Assembly (NCBI GenBank): GCA_018369015.1
Contig: JAGZDD010000122.1
Coordinates: forward strand, 1-11,807
DNA length: 11,807 nt
Source of the DNA: Clostridiales bacterium
GTDB taxonomy: Bacteria > Bacillota > Clostridia > Lachnospirales > Lachnospiraceae
Reading direction: 5' to 3'
How positions within the stretch are numbered: position 1 is the first letter of the stretch; every line of letters starts with the position of its first letter. A program made the position numbers and the translations under genes. This document shows, one piece after another, positions 5,306 to 11,807 of the stretch. Below the pieces are notes generated by a model. That model did not search any database. It saw only the letters and a list, made by a program, of their open reading frames with translations, and had not been told where the DNA came from.

Positions 5306-6771
5306 AAAGGCCTAATATTGTTATTTTAAATCCGGATCAAATGCGGGCAGACAGTATGCATCATCTTGGCAATGACGCTTCGGTGACGCCTGTCCTGGAT
5401 CGTCTGGCCACGGAGGGGATTTCCTTTTCCCGGGCCTTTTGCCAGAACCCGGTCTGTACGCCGTCCAGATGCAGTTTTATGAGCGGCTGGTACCCCCATG
5501 TTGCCGGACATCGGACAATGACCCATATGATGCATCCGTGGGAGCCGGTGCTTTTGAAGGAGTTAAAGGATTCGGGCTATCATGTCTGGATGAATCAGCG
5601 CAATGATTTGCTGCCGGCACAAAATGAGGATTATTATAAACCATACTGCAGCACCTATTTTCGCCTGACCCAAAAGCCTGACCGGGGCGAAAAGCCTGGC
5701 TGGAGGGGCTGCGAAGGCGGTAAAAATTATTACTCTTTCTATAAAGGCGAAATTTCGCCGGGGAGAGATATTGACACGATATGGACGGAGGGAGCGGTAG
5801 ATTTTATTAAAGATTATAATGCCGATGAACCGTTTTGTATATTTTTGCCTTGGATGAATCCCCACCCAGAATATCAGGTGAGCGAACCTTATTTTAGTAA
5901 AATTGACCGGAAGAAGCTTAAAAAGAGAATTTTGCCTCCAAAGGATTTTGAGGGAAAGCCCAGGATGGAAAAGGAACTGTCAAAATTACAGGGGATGCAG
6001 GGATTTACCGAACAGGAATATGATGAGCTGAGAGCTGTCTATCTTGGCATGTGCAGCAAGGTTGATGATATGGCCGGACAGATTATCAAAGCTTTAAAGG
6101 AAAAAGGGGTTTATGAAAATACAGCGATTTTCTTTTTGAGCGATCACGGCGACTACACCGGGGATTACAGCCTGGTAGAAAAGGTGCAGAACTGCTTTGA
6201 AGACTGTCTGACCAATGTACCTCTGATTGTGAAGCTGCCAAAGGCCTTTCAAAAACGTACCGGCATCTGCGATGAGCTGGCAGAGCTTATTGACTTTTAC
6301 GCTACGGCTGCGGACATTGCCGGGCTAAAGCCCGGGCATACCCATTTTGGGAAATCTCTTGTTCCTTATATTAAAGGGGAAGAAACAAAGCTCCGGTTTG
6401 AGGTTTTTTGCGAAGGGGGATTTAGAAAAGGAGAGGAGCACTGCAAGGAACGAGGAGGGGCTAAAGAGCTTCAAAAGGAGAGCCTTTATTATCCAAGACA
6501 ATTTTTACAGGCTTCTGATGAAATGTATAATGGCAAGGCGATTATGTGCCGGACAAAGGATTATAAATATGTGAGGCGGCTGTATGAGGAGGATGAATTT
6601 TATGATTTAAAAAAAGATCCCTGCGAGCTGCATAACGAGATTCATAATCCACAGTATGTCAACGAAATTTGTGACCTTAAAGAGCGGCTTCTGAATCATT
6701 ATATGGATACGGCAGATGTTGTTCCTTTTGAAAAGGATGCCCGGTTTTCTAAGGATTTTATGCTCATATAG
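5302..6771 (+). CDS. Type I (Cys-type) sulfatase, second of pair
   Basis: A 489-residue sulfatase-superfamily enzyme, clearly divergent from its upstream neighbour. The formylglycine motif is CTPSRCSFMSG with C52 as the modified cysteine. N-terminal NPDQMRADSM gives D12 and Q13 as probable metal ligands, a variant seen in choline-sulfatase-like and related enzymes. WMNPHPEY (H188), SDHGDYTGD (D281, H282) and K294 match catalytic and metal-binding positions. The start ATG overlaps the stop of the first sulfatase in an ATGA, pointing to translational coupling. There is no signal peptide, so cytoplasmic action is expected. Two different sulfatases in one operon suggest a substrate with two sulfate positions, or two related substrates; that is inference. 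A Cys-type enzyme in an anaerobe needs a radical SAM maturase (anSME), which is not in this window. Confidence 0.93.
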   Translation: MKRPNIVILNPDQMRADSMHHLGNDASVTPVLDRLATEGISFSRAFCQNPVCTPSRCSFMSGWYPHVAGHRTMTHMMHPWEPVLLKELKDSGYHVWMNQRNDLLPAQNEDYYKPYCSTYFRLTQKPDRGEKPGWRGCEGGKNYYSFYKGEISPGRDIDTIWTEGAVDFIKDYNADEPFCIFLPWMNPHPEYQVSEPYFSKIDRKKLKKRILPPKDFEGKPRMEKELSKLQGMQGFTEQEYDELRAVYLGMCSKVDDMAGQIIKALKEKGVYENTAIFFLSDHGDYTGDYSLVEKVQNCFEDCLTNVPLIVKLPKAFQKRTGICDELAELIDFYATAADIAGLKPGHTHFGKSLVPYIKGEETKLRFEVFCEGGFRKGEEHCKERGGAKELQKESLYYPRQFLQASDEMYNGKAIMCRTKDYKYVRRLYEEDEFYDLKKDPCELHNEIHNPQYVNEICDLKERLLNHYMDTADVVPFEKDARFSKDFMLI

Positions 6772-6793
6772 AAGCAGAGAGGAGAAGGAAATA

Positions 6794-8146
6794 ATGAATA
6801 ATACGTATCAAAAAGCCAAATTCGCAGATGTATTCAAATATTCATTCGGGGGCTTAGGGTCAAATCTGGGTTTTTTACTGGCAACATCTTACCTGACTTT
6901 TTTCTATACAGATATTTTTGGAATTGATTCCATGACTGTGGCAGGGCTAATGCTTGTCGCCCGGCTCATTGACGCAGTTACAGATCCAATGATGGGGATG
7001 TTGGGGGATAATACAAAAACACGTATGGGAAAATATAGGCCGTGGATTATTTTTGGCGCACCGGTGTTAGGGCTGTTAATTTTCCTTTTATTTACTTCGC
7101 CGGATTTAAGCGCGACAATGAAGGTTGTCTATGCTTATGTTATTTATATCGGCTATTCTCTGGCATCGACGGTTGTCAATATTCCGTATCACGCCCTGAC
7201 TCCGGTGATTTCAAAGGATCCGCAGCAGCGCACAGTGATTGTCGCATGGAAACAGGGAATGGGTACAGTGGCACAGCTCATTATTACAATTCTTGCACTG
7301 CCAATGGTTGAATGGTTTGGCGGAGGGGAGCAGGGCTGGGCGATTTACGGCGCTTTCGTTGGCGTACTTTTGACCATTTCTTTTTGGATCTGTGCATGGG
7401 GCGGCAAAAAATATGACAAAGTCGATATGGCAGCCCCGAAGGAAAAATTTAATTTAAAAAATACAATGAAGTTACTTGTTGGCAATAAGCCGATGATTAT
7501 GCTGATGATTGCTTTCGGCACGGATGTTCTTGCCAACGCAAGCTGCAGTGCAGTAAATGTTTATTATTTTAAATATGTTCTTGGGCGGGAAGATCTTGTA
7601 TCTGTTGTCGCCACGGCTCTGCTTGTCGGGGGAATTGCCGCTCTGCCATGTATGCCTGTATTGTCCAAATTATTCGGAAAGAAAAGGCTGTACTGGATTG
7701 GAAGCTTTTTGTCGATTCTGCCCCTGGCTGTGATGTGGCTTAGGCCGACTGCCCCGGTAATGATTCTTATGACAATGATGAGTGCTTTTGGTTTTATTTC
7801 TAAAATTCCAAGCAACCTTGGTTGGGCAATGCTTCCTGAATGTGTGGACTATGCGGAATGGAAATATGGCCAAAGAGGCGACGGTCTTCTTTCTTCATCA
7901 TTAACGTTTATTAATAAATTCGGTATGGCCATTGGCGGCGCTATTGCAAGCTTTATGCTTGGGCTTGTCGGCTTTGTAGCAAATCAGGATCAGTCTCCTG
8001 CGGTTATTAATATGATCGTCTTTTTGAGGTTTGGCATGCCGATTCTTGGTTATGTGGCATCCTTGATTTCTATGTGGTTTTATGAAATTACAAGTGAAAA
8101 ATATGCTCAAATTCGCAAAGATCTTGATGGACGTCATAAAAAATAA
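6794..8146 (+). CDS. GPH-family sugar:cation symporter (MelB-like MFS transporter)
   Basis: A 450-residue inner membrane transporter with about 12 hydrophobic segments, normal length for the glycoside-pentoside-hexuronide:cation symporter family. The family signature is clear: RLIDAVTDPMMGMLGDNT (D60 and D64 match the cation-site aspartates of MelB), followed by TRMGKYRPW (77-84). It couples uptake of a sugar or glycoside to sodium or proton entry. It starts 22 bases after the second sulfatase with AGGAG upstream of the ATG at 6794, so it belongs to the same operon. Its place behind two cytoplasmic sulfatases suggests that it imports a sulfated mono- or oligosaccharide or glycoside. That specificity is inferred from context only. 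Confidence 0.94.
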   Translation: MNNTYQKAKFADVFKYSFGGLGSNLGFLLATSYLTFFYTDIFGIDSMTVAGLMLVARLIDAVTDPMMGMLGDNTKTRMGKYRPWIIFGAPVLGLLIFLLFTSPDLSATMKVVYAYVIYIGYSLASTVVNIPYHALTPVISKDPQQRTVIVAWKQGMGTVAQLIITILALPMVEWFGGGEQGWAIYGAFVGVLLTISFWICAWGGKKYDKVDMAAPKEKFNLKNTMKLLVGNKPMIMLMIAFGTDVLANASCSAVNVYYFKYVLGREDLVSVVATALLVGGIAALPCMPVLSKLFGKKRLYWIGSFLSILPLAVMWLRPTAPVMILMTMMSAFGFISKIPSNLGWAMLPECVDYAEWKYGQRGDGLLSSSLTFINKFGMAIGGAIASFMLGLVGFVANQDQSPAVINMIVFLRFGMPILGYVASLISMWFYEITSEKYAQIRKDLDGRHKK

Positions 8147-8171
8147 AAGATCAATTCATCGCGTCTAAGGA

Positions 8172-8238
8172 ACCGCCCGCCCTGCCAATCGGATAGGAGA
8201 AGAGAATCTTTCCCTATCCGATTGGCAGGGCGGGCGGT
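8172..8238. other. Long GC-rich hairpin with 26-bp perfect arms
   Basis: The arms 8172-8197 and 8213-8238 are exact reverse complements over 26 bp (outer end ACCGCCCGCC, inner end CGGATAGG). After one mismatch four more pairs reduce the loop to five bases. No T-run follows on either strand. It lies 25 bases after the symporter stop codon, the place for an operon terminator. It could terminate with Rho, protect the 3' end of the sulfatase mRNA, or be a palindromic repeat element. Confidence 0.85.
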
Positions 8239-8309
8239 CTCGTAACATTTGACTGTTGGTATTGCCATGGAGCTTTAAAGAATTGCCGGAGCGATTTCAA
8301 ATTATGAAG

Positions 8310-8338
8310 TTGTTGCCCCCTATAATTTGTGCTACACT
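8310..8338 (+). promoter_or_regulatory. Likely promoter of the AraC-GH39 gene
   Basis: TTGTTG (8310-8315) and TACACT (8333-8338) are 17 bp apart, and TGC just before the -10 hexamer makes it an extended -10. Transcription would begin near 8345, leaving a leader of about 54 bases. A TATAAT at 8321-8326 has no matching -35 box and is less likely. No copy of the LacI-type operator is visible here, so this gene seems to be controlled separately from the sulfatase operon. Confidence 0.5.
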
Positions 8339-8398
8339 AAATTTTAGATGCCAGGGTGAAAAGGCCAATTTTAGAGAGTTTTTATGGGGGAGTTTATA

Positions 8399-10876
8399 AT
8401 GATACATTTGGAGTTTGACACTTCGCGGGCCAGAGAAGTCCATTCTCACAAAAATTATGAAATCATTTTTGTTGTGGACGGAAGCTGCACTGTTGTCTTA
8501 GACGATATGCTTGTGCGGCTTTGTTCCGGGGAATTTACGATAGTTAATTCCTGGCAGAAGCATGGTTATAATTTAGGGGGGGGTAAAAACCTGATTGGCA
8601 GGTTTCATATCCCTTACAACCATATTGCCGATGAAAATGACCATAATAAAAATGTGATATTTGTTTTGAATTGTGAAAATGGAAAAAAGACTGAGGCCAT
8701 GGAAAAGGCCAGGGATATTTTATCAAAAATATTTGCGCTGTCCTGCCGGGGGGATAATGATTGCGGGATAGAAAGCCAGAAATTATATTATAAGTTTTTG
8801 GAAATACTATTTGACAATTTTGTTTCTATTGAAAAGGAAAAGGGCACTCCGGCTATGGATGCGGAGGCAGACCGCAGGATTTGCGAGATTATGGAGTATG
8901 TGAATCATCATTATAATAAAAATATTAGTCTTAATGACTTGGCTTGCCGGCTGTTTCTTTCAAGTGCCTATTTGTCGAAATATATTAAACAGCAGCTTGG
9001 TGTTAATTTTGTTGAACTTCTTGCTAAGACGCGGCTTTCCCATGCCGCGGATATTTTAGCTCATTCGGATGAAAATATTGCTCAGATTGCTTTGGATGTG
9101 GGGTTTTCAAACCTTGCTTCCTTTAACCGGAGCTTTAAGGACAAATATAAAATAACGCCGTCAGCATACCGGAGAAGTTACAGGGATCAGGGGCTTTCCA
9201 AAAGTACCGCCAAGACCTCAGAAAAAGCAAAGAATAAAGATATAAAGGAGTTGGCCGGCGAGAAGGCAGAAGAGACGGCAGCGGATTGCAAAAGGAGCAC
9301 AGAGGGGGCGGCTGCGGATGAAAACAGCAGGGTGATCTATGAAGAAATTTTTGTAGAGAATAGCAAAAACGCCGGGGTTTTATCTTATTCCAGGCCGTGG
9401 AACCGAACGATTAATATTGGGGCGGCCCAGGAACTGCTTCATTCGGATGTTCAGGCCCATGTGCTGGAATTAAAAAAAGGACTTCATTTCCGCTATGTCC
9501 GGTTTTGGGATATTTTTTCTTCTGACATGTATCTGGATGAGCATAAGCCTGGACAAATTTACAATTTCAGCCGTATGGACCGGATATTGGATTTTCTTGT
9601 GGAAAATCAGCTTGTACCTCATATCGAGGTGTCCAATAAACCCAAAAAGCTGATGCGTGTGCTGCGTGATGACATGCTTGCCCCAAAGAAGGGCGATTCT
9701 CCCTTTAAAAGCCCGGAAATGATCCAGTATTTCTTTTCCGCCTTGATGCGGCATTTGATACGCAGATATGGCGCGGAGGTATTAGATAAATGGGTATTTG
9801 AGTTCTGGATGGAAGAGGATGATGAGCGGACCTGTGAGCAGTGGCGCTGCTATGATCCAGAGATGATAGGGAAATATTTGGATAATTTTTCAACTTTAGC
9901 CAAAACAGTGCGCTGGTTCGGAACAAATTTAAAGGTTGGGGGCGGGGGCTTTTCGCTGCGTTACGGCAAGGAGTGGTTTGAATATATTATCCGGTCGTGG
10001 TCGGCCCGGGAACAAAAACCAAGCTTTGTTTCTATGTACATTTATCCATATGAGCGTGAGGGAAATGAAGTATGCTTGAATAACCGTGTGCTGCGCCCGG
10101 ATTACATGCGTTCTTGCCTGGAATTTGCCGCAAAGGTTATTGAGCGGGAAAAGCTTTTAACGCGCCTTGTGGTGACAGAGTGGAATTTTACTGTATTTAA
10201 CCGGAATTTGATGAATGACAGTGTTTATAAGGGCGCCTGGATGGTAAAGAATCTATTTGATTGTATGAATCTCGCAAATGTTCTTGCTTATTGGACAGGC
10301 TCAGATCTTTATGCGGAATGTAATGACCAGGCGGCTTTTACCAGCGGCAACGTGGGGCTGCTCACTAAGGACGGCGTTAAAAAGCCAGTTTGGTATGCAA
10401 TTGAATTTATGAATTGTCTGGAACGTTTTATATGTAAAAAGACAGAGAATGTTATTGTTACCCGTGGGAAATATAAAAATTTTAAAATTGTATGCCACAA
10501 TTTTAAACCGGTGAATTACAAATATTATATGAAGCCCGAGGATGATATTTCATTGGAGGATATGGAGCTGTTTTTTGATGACCGCCGGCTTCTGCGGATT
10601 TACTTTGAATTGCCGGCGCTTCCCGAGGACATATACCGGATTAAGTTTTTAAGAATTAATAAAAGCTGTGGAAGCGTTCTTGATGAATGGATTGCTATGT
10701 CCGGCCCGGAATATATGGATGGGGACGATATTGATTATCTTAAAAAACGGTGTGTGCCTCAGCTTACAGTCCGCACTTATAAAGAAAAAAACGGGAAAAT
10801 TGCTTTTACGACAATGTTAGAGCCAAACGAAATCCAGTTGATTCTTGCAGATTGTCAGGGGCGGGTTTTGGAATAA
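8399..10876 (+). CDS. AraC-family regulator fused to a GH39-like glycoside hydrolase domain
   Basis: An 825-residue multidomain protein. Residues 1-75 form a cupin-like sensor (HSHKNYEIIFVVDG). An AraC-type double helix-turn-helix spans about 160-262, with ISLNDLACRLFLSSAYLSKYIKQ and IAQIALDVGFSNLASFNRSFKDKYKITPSAYR. A charged Lys/Glu/Ala linker (about 262-320) leads to a region of about 330-680 that resembles a GH39 (beta-xylosidase-type) barrel, then a beta-rich tail. In the acid/base motif the usual WNEP reads W470-M-E472-E; the nucleophile motif TEWN has E594. Both glutamates are kept but the conserved Asn and Pro are lost, so activity is doubtful and a sugar-sensing role is likely. There is no signal peptide. 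The ATG at 8399 is chosen because GGGGGAG lies six bases upstream; an in-frame ATG at 8384 has a weak site. It probably regulates a nearby sugar locus, possibly the sulfatase operon. Confidence 0.88.
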   Translation: MIHLEFDTSRAREVHSHKNYEIIFVVDGSCTVVLDDMLVRLCSGEFTIVNSWQKHGYNLGGGKNLIGRFHIPYNHIADENDHNKNVIFVLNCENGKKTEAMEKARDILSKIFALSCRGDNDCGIESQKLYYKFLEILFDNFVSIEKEKGTPAMDAEADRRICEIMEYVNHHYNKNISLNDLACRLFLSSAYLSKYIKQQLGVNFVELLAKTRLSHAADILAHSDENIAQIALDVGFSNLASFNRSFKDKYKITPSAYRRSYRDQGLSKSTAKTSEKAKNKDIKELAGEKAEETAADCKRSTEGAAADENSRVIYEEIFVENSKNAGVLSYSRPWNRTINIGAAQELLHSDVQAHVLELKKGLHFRYVRFWDIFSSDMYLDEHKPGQIYNFSRMDRILDFLVENQLVPHIEVSNKPKKLMRVLRDDMLAPKKGDSPFKSPEMIQYFFSALMRHLIRRYGAEVLDKWVFEFWMEEDDERTCEQWRCYDPEMIGKYLDNFSTLAKTVRWFGTNLKVGGGGFSLRYGKEWFEYIIRSWSAREQKPSFVSMYIYPYEREGNEVCLNNRVLRPDYMRSCLEFAAKVIEREKLLTRLVVTEWNFTVFNRNLMNDSVYKGAWMVKNLFDCMNLANVLAYWTGSDLYAECNDQAAFTSGNVGLLTKDGVKKPVWYAIEFMNCLERFICKKTENVIVTRGKYKNFKIVCHNFKPVNYKYYMKPEDDISLEDMELFFDDRRLLRIYFELPALPEDIYRIKFLRINKSCGSVLDEWIAMSGPEYMDGDDIDYLKKRCVPQLTVRTYKEKNGKIAFTTMLEPNEIQLILADCQGRVLE

Positions 10877-10902
10877 CCACCCATAAGGCAAACTTTTACG
10901 TT

Positions 10903-11754
10903 CTAAGGCTTTTTATGGGAACTTCGGTATGCGCTTGGGCTTATGCCATAGTATTTATGAAATACCTTGGAAAAATACAGGCTGTTGTCAAAACCAGCGG
11001 AACCGGCGATTGTTATAATTGGCAGGTCTGTATTTTTGAGCAGGCGTGAGGCCTGGCCGAGACGGAATTTCGTCAAGTAATCTTTGGGGGATAAGCCGGT
11101 GTGCTTTAAAAATGTCCGGTAAAGCTGGCTTCGGCTGATCCCGGTGTAAGAAGCAATGTCTTCCACAGAAATAGGATAAGCAAAGTGGCCGTGAATATAT
11201 TCCACCGCTTTTTGTACATAATGGCCGCCGTCGCGCTCGCCCTTTTGCTCCGGCATATTTTTGATAAGAAGGGCGAGGGCGCCGTAGAGCTTTCCTGTCA
11301 TTTCCACAGTGTGATAAAAGCCGGCGCCTCTGCTCTCATAAATAGCGCCAAGGCATTGTTTAAAAGCCAATCCCTGGGGAAAATGAAAAATTACCGGTTT
11401 TTTTCGGGTAAGCCCGGCTGCGGAAAGAATGGTCAGGGCGTCGCTGCCGTTAAAGCCCGCCCAGCAGTATTCCCAGGGGTCAGTGCTATGGGCATAATAG
11501 GTGATCGGAACACCGGGAAACGCGGCAAAAATATCCCCTGCTTTAAGCTCGTACCGTTTCTGATCGATTTCATAATAGCCTTTTCCTGAGATAATATAAT
11601 GAATAAGATAGTGGTCGCGTATACCTGGCCCCCATTGATACAGGGGTGTACATTTTTGGCGCCCTGTATTATACACCGACAATGCAACAATTGTTTTGTC
11701 GGTATTTTTATAGGAATCTTTAAATGGAATATTCGACGGTTTTGCGATCTTCAT
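10903..11754 (-). CDS. AraC-family transcriptional regulator with cupin sensor domain
   Basis: A 283-residue cytoplasmic regulator of normal AraC length. The N-terminal cupin-like arm (about 20-110) contains RDHYLIHYIISGKGYYEID and LKAGDIFAAFPGVPITY, typical of MsmR/AraC-type sugar-responsive regulators. The C-terminal DNA-binding domain spans about 180-278: ISVEDIASYTGISRSQLYRTFLKHTG for the first helix-turn-helix and ITIAGSAGFDNSLYFSKVFHKYYGISPSAYR for the second, ending with the usual family signature. It is convergent with the AraC-GH39 gene, 26 bases apart, with no strong shared terminator. On its own strand GAAGGG lies about 11 bases before the ATG, which is long; CAAGG directly abuts the start. 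Only 53 bases of upstream sequence are in the window, and no promoter could be called there. Its target is probably divergent sugar-use genes beyond the right edge, the usual arrangement for such regulators. Confidence 0.93.
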   Translation of the reverse strand: MKIAKPSNIPFKDSYKNTDKTIVALSVYNTGRQKCTPLYQWGPGIRDHYLIHYIISGKGYYEIDQKRYELKAGDIFAAFPGVPITYYAHSTDPWEYCWAGFNGSDALTILSAAGLTRKKPVIFHFPQGLAFKQCLGAIYESRGAGFYHTVEMTGKLYGALALLIKNMPEQKGERDGGHYVQKAVEYIHGHFAYPISVEDIASYTGISRSQLYRTFLKHTGLSPKDYLTKFRLGQASRLLKNTDLPIITIAGSAGFDNSLYFSKVFHKYYGISPSAYRSSHKKP

Positions 11755-11807
11755 CCTTGCTATTTCCCTTCAATCTATTTACAGTAGTGGTGTCAGGCAG
11801 CCTTATT

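Noticed and set aside
8384..8398. ATG at 8384 as start of the AraC-GH39 protein
   Set aside because: The sequence before it is only weakly Shine-Dalgarno-like, whereas GGGGGAG is well placed for ATG 8399. The five extra residues would not change the function.
10880..10919. Shared terminator between the convergent AraC genes
   Set aside because: CCCATAA and TTATGGG can pair, but the 26-base loop and short AT-rich stem make a weak hairpin that also overlaps the end of the minus-strand gene.
11185..11589. 134-residue plus-strand frame
   Set aside because: It lies wholly antisense to the well-supported AraC-family gene and matches no recognisable family.

Overview
The window looks like chromosomal DNA of a gut-type Clostridia bacterium, most likely a member of Lachnospiraceae. 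This is an inference from the low-to-mid GC content, Gram-positive AGGAGG-type ribosome binding sites, a DUF6465-like lysine-rich protein, and carbohydrate-use genes typical of that group. The species cannot be named from the sequence alone.

Left part (1-2404). Two copies of a 39-base hairpin-forming repeat lead into hisS (histidyl-tRNA synthetase, 135-1496). After a gap holding two CTAG-centred palindromes, a consensus sigma-A promoter drives a small lysine-rich DUF6465-like gene (1684-2124). Immediately after its stop codon sits a 165-bp MITE-like element with 14-bp perfect terminal inverted repeats and an 8-bp target duplication (2121-2301). A strong intrinsic terminator follows at 2368-2404. 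A separate 58-base near-perfect hairpin (2438-2495) fills the rest of the gap.

Central part (2552-8146), a carbohydrate-sulfate module. A LacI-family regulator (2632-3663) is followed in the same direction by two sulfatases overlapping by 4 bases (3803-5305 and 5302-6771) and a GPH-family sugar:cation symporter (6794-8146). Near-identical 14-bp operators (TGAAAACGGTTACA and TGAAACCGGTTACA) lie in front of the regulator and in front of the first sulfatase, so the module is probably controlled by the local LacI protein or by a CcpA-like global regulator. Both sulfatases carry the Cys-type formylglycine motif and neither has a visible signal peptide. The simplest reading is that the symporter imports a small sulfated sugar, which is then desulfated in the cytoplasm. 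No sulfatase-maturating radical SAM enzyme and no conventional glycosidase gene are present in the window.

Right part (8147-11807). A 26-bp perfect inverted repeat (8172-8238) without a T-tract separates the symporter from an 825-residue protein that fuses a cupin/AraC regulator to a GH39-like glycoside hydrolase domain (8399-10876). The two catalytic glutamate positions appear to be kept, but the usual Trp-Asn-Glu-Pro motif reads Trp-Met-Glu-Glu, so the domain may sense rather than cleave sugars. A second, ordinary AraC-family regulator (10903-11754) is convergent with it and transcribes toward it. Its target is probably beyond the right edge.
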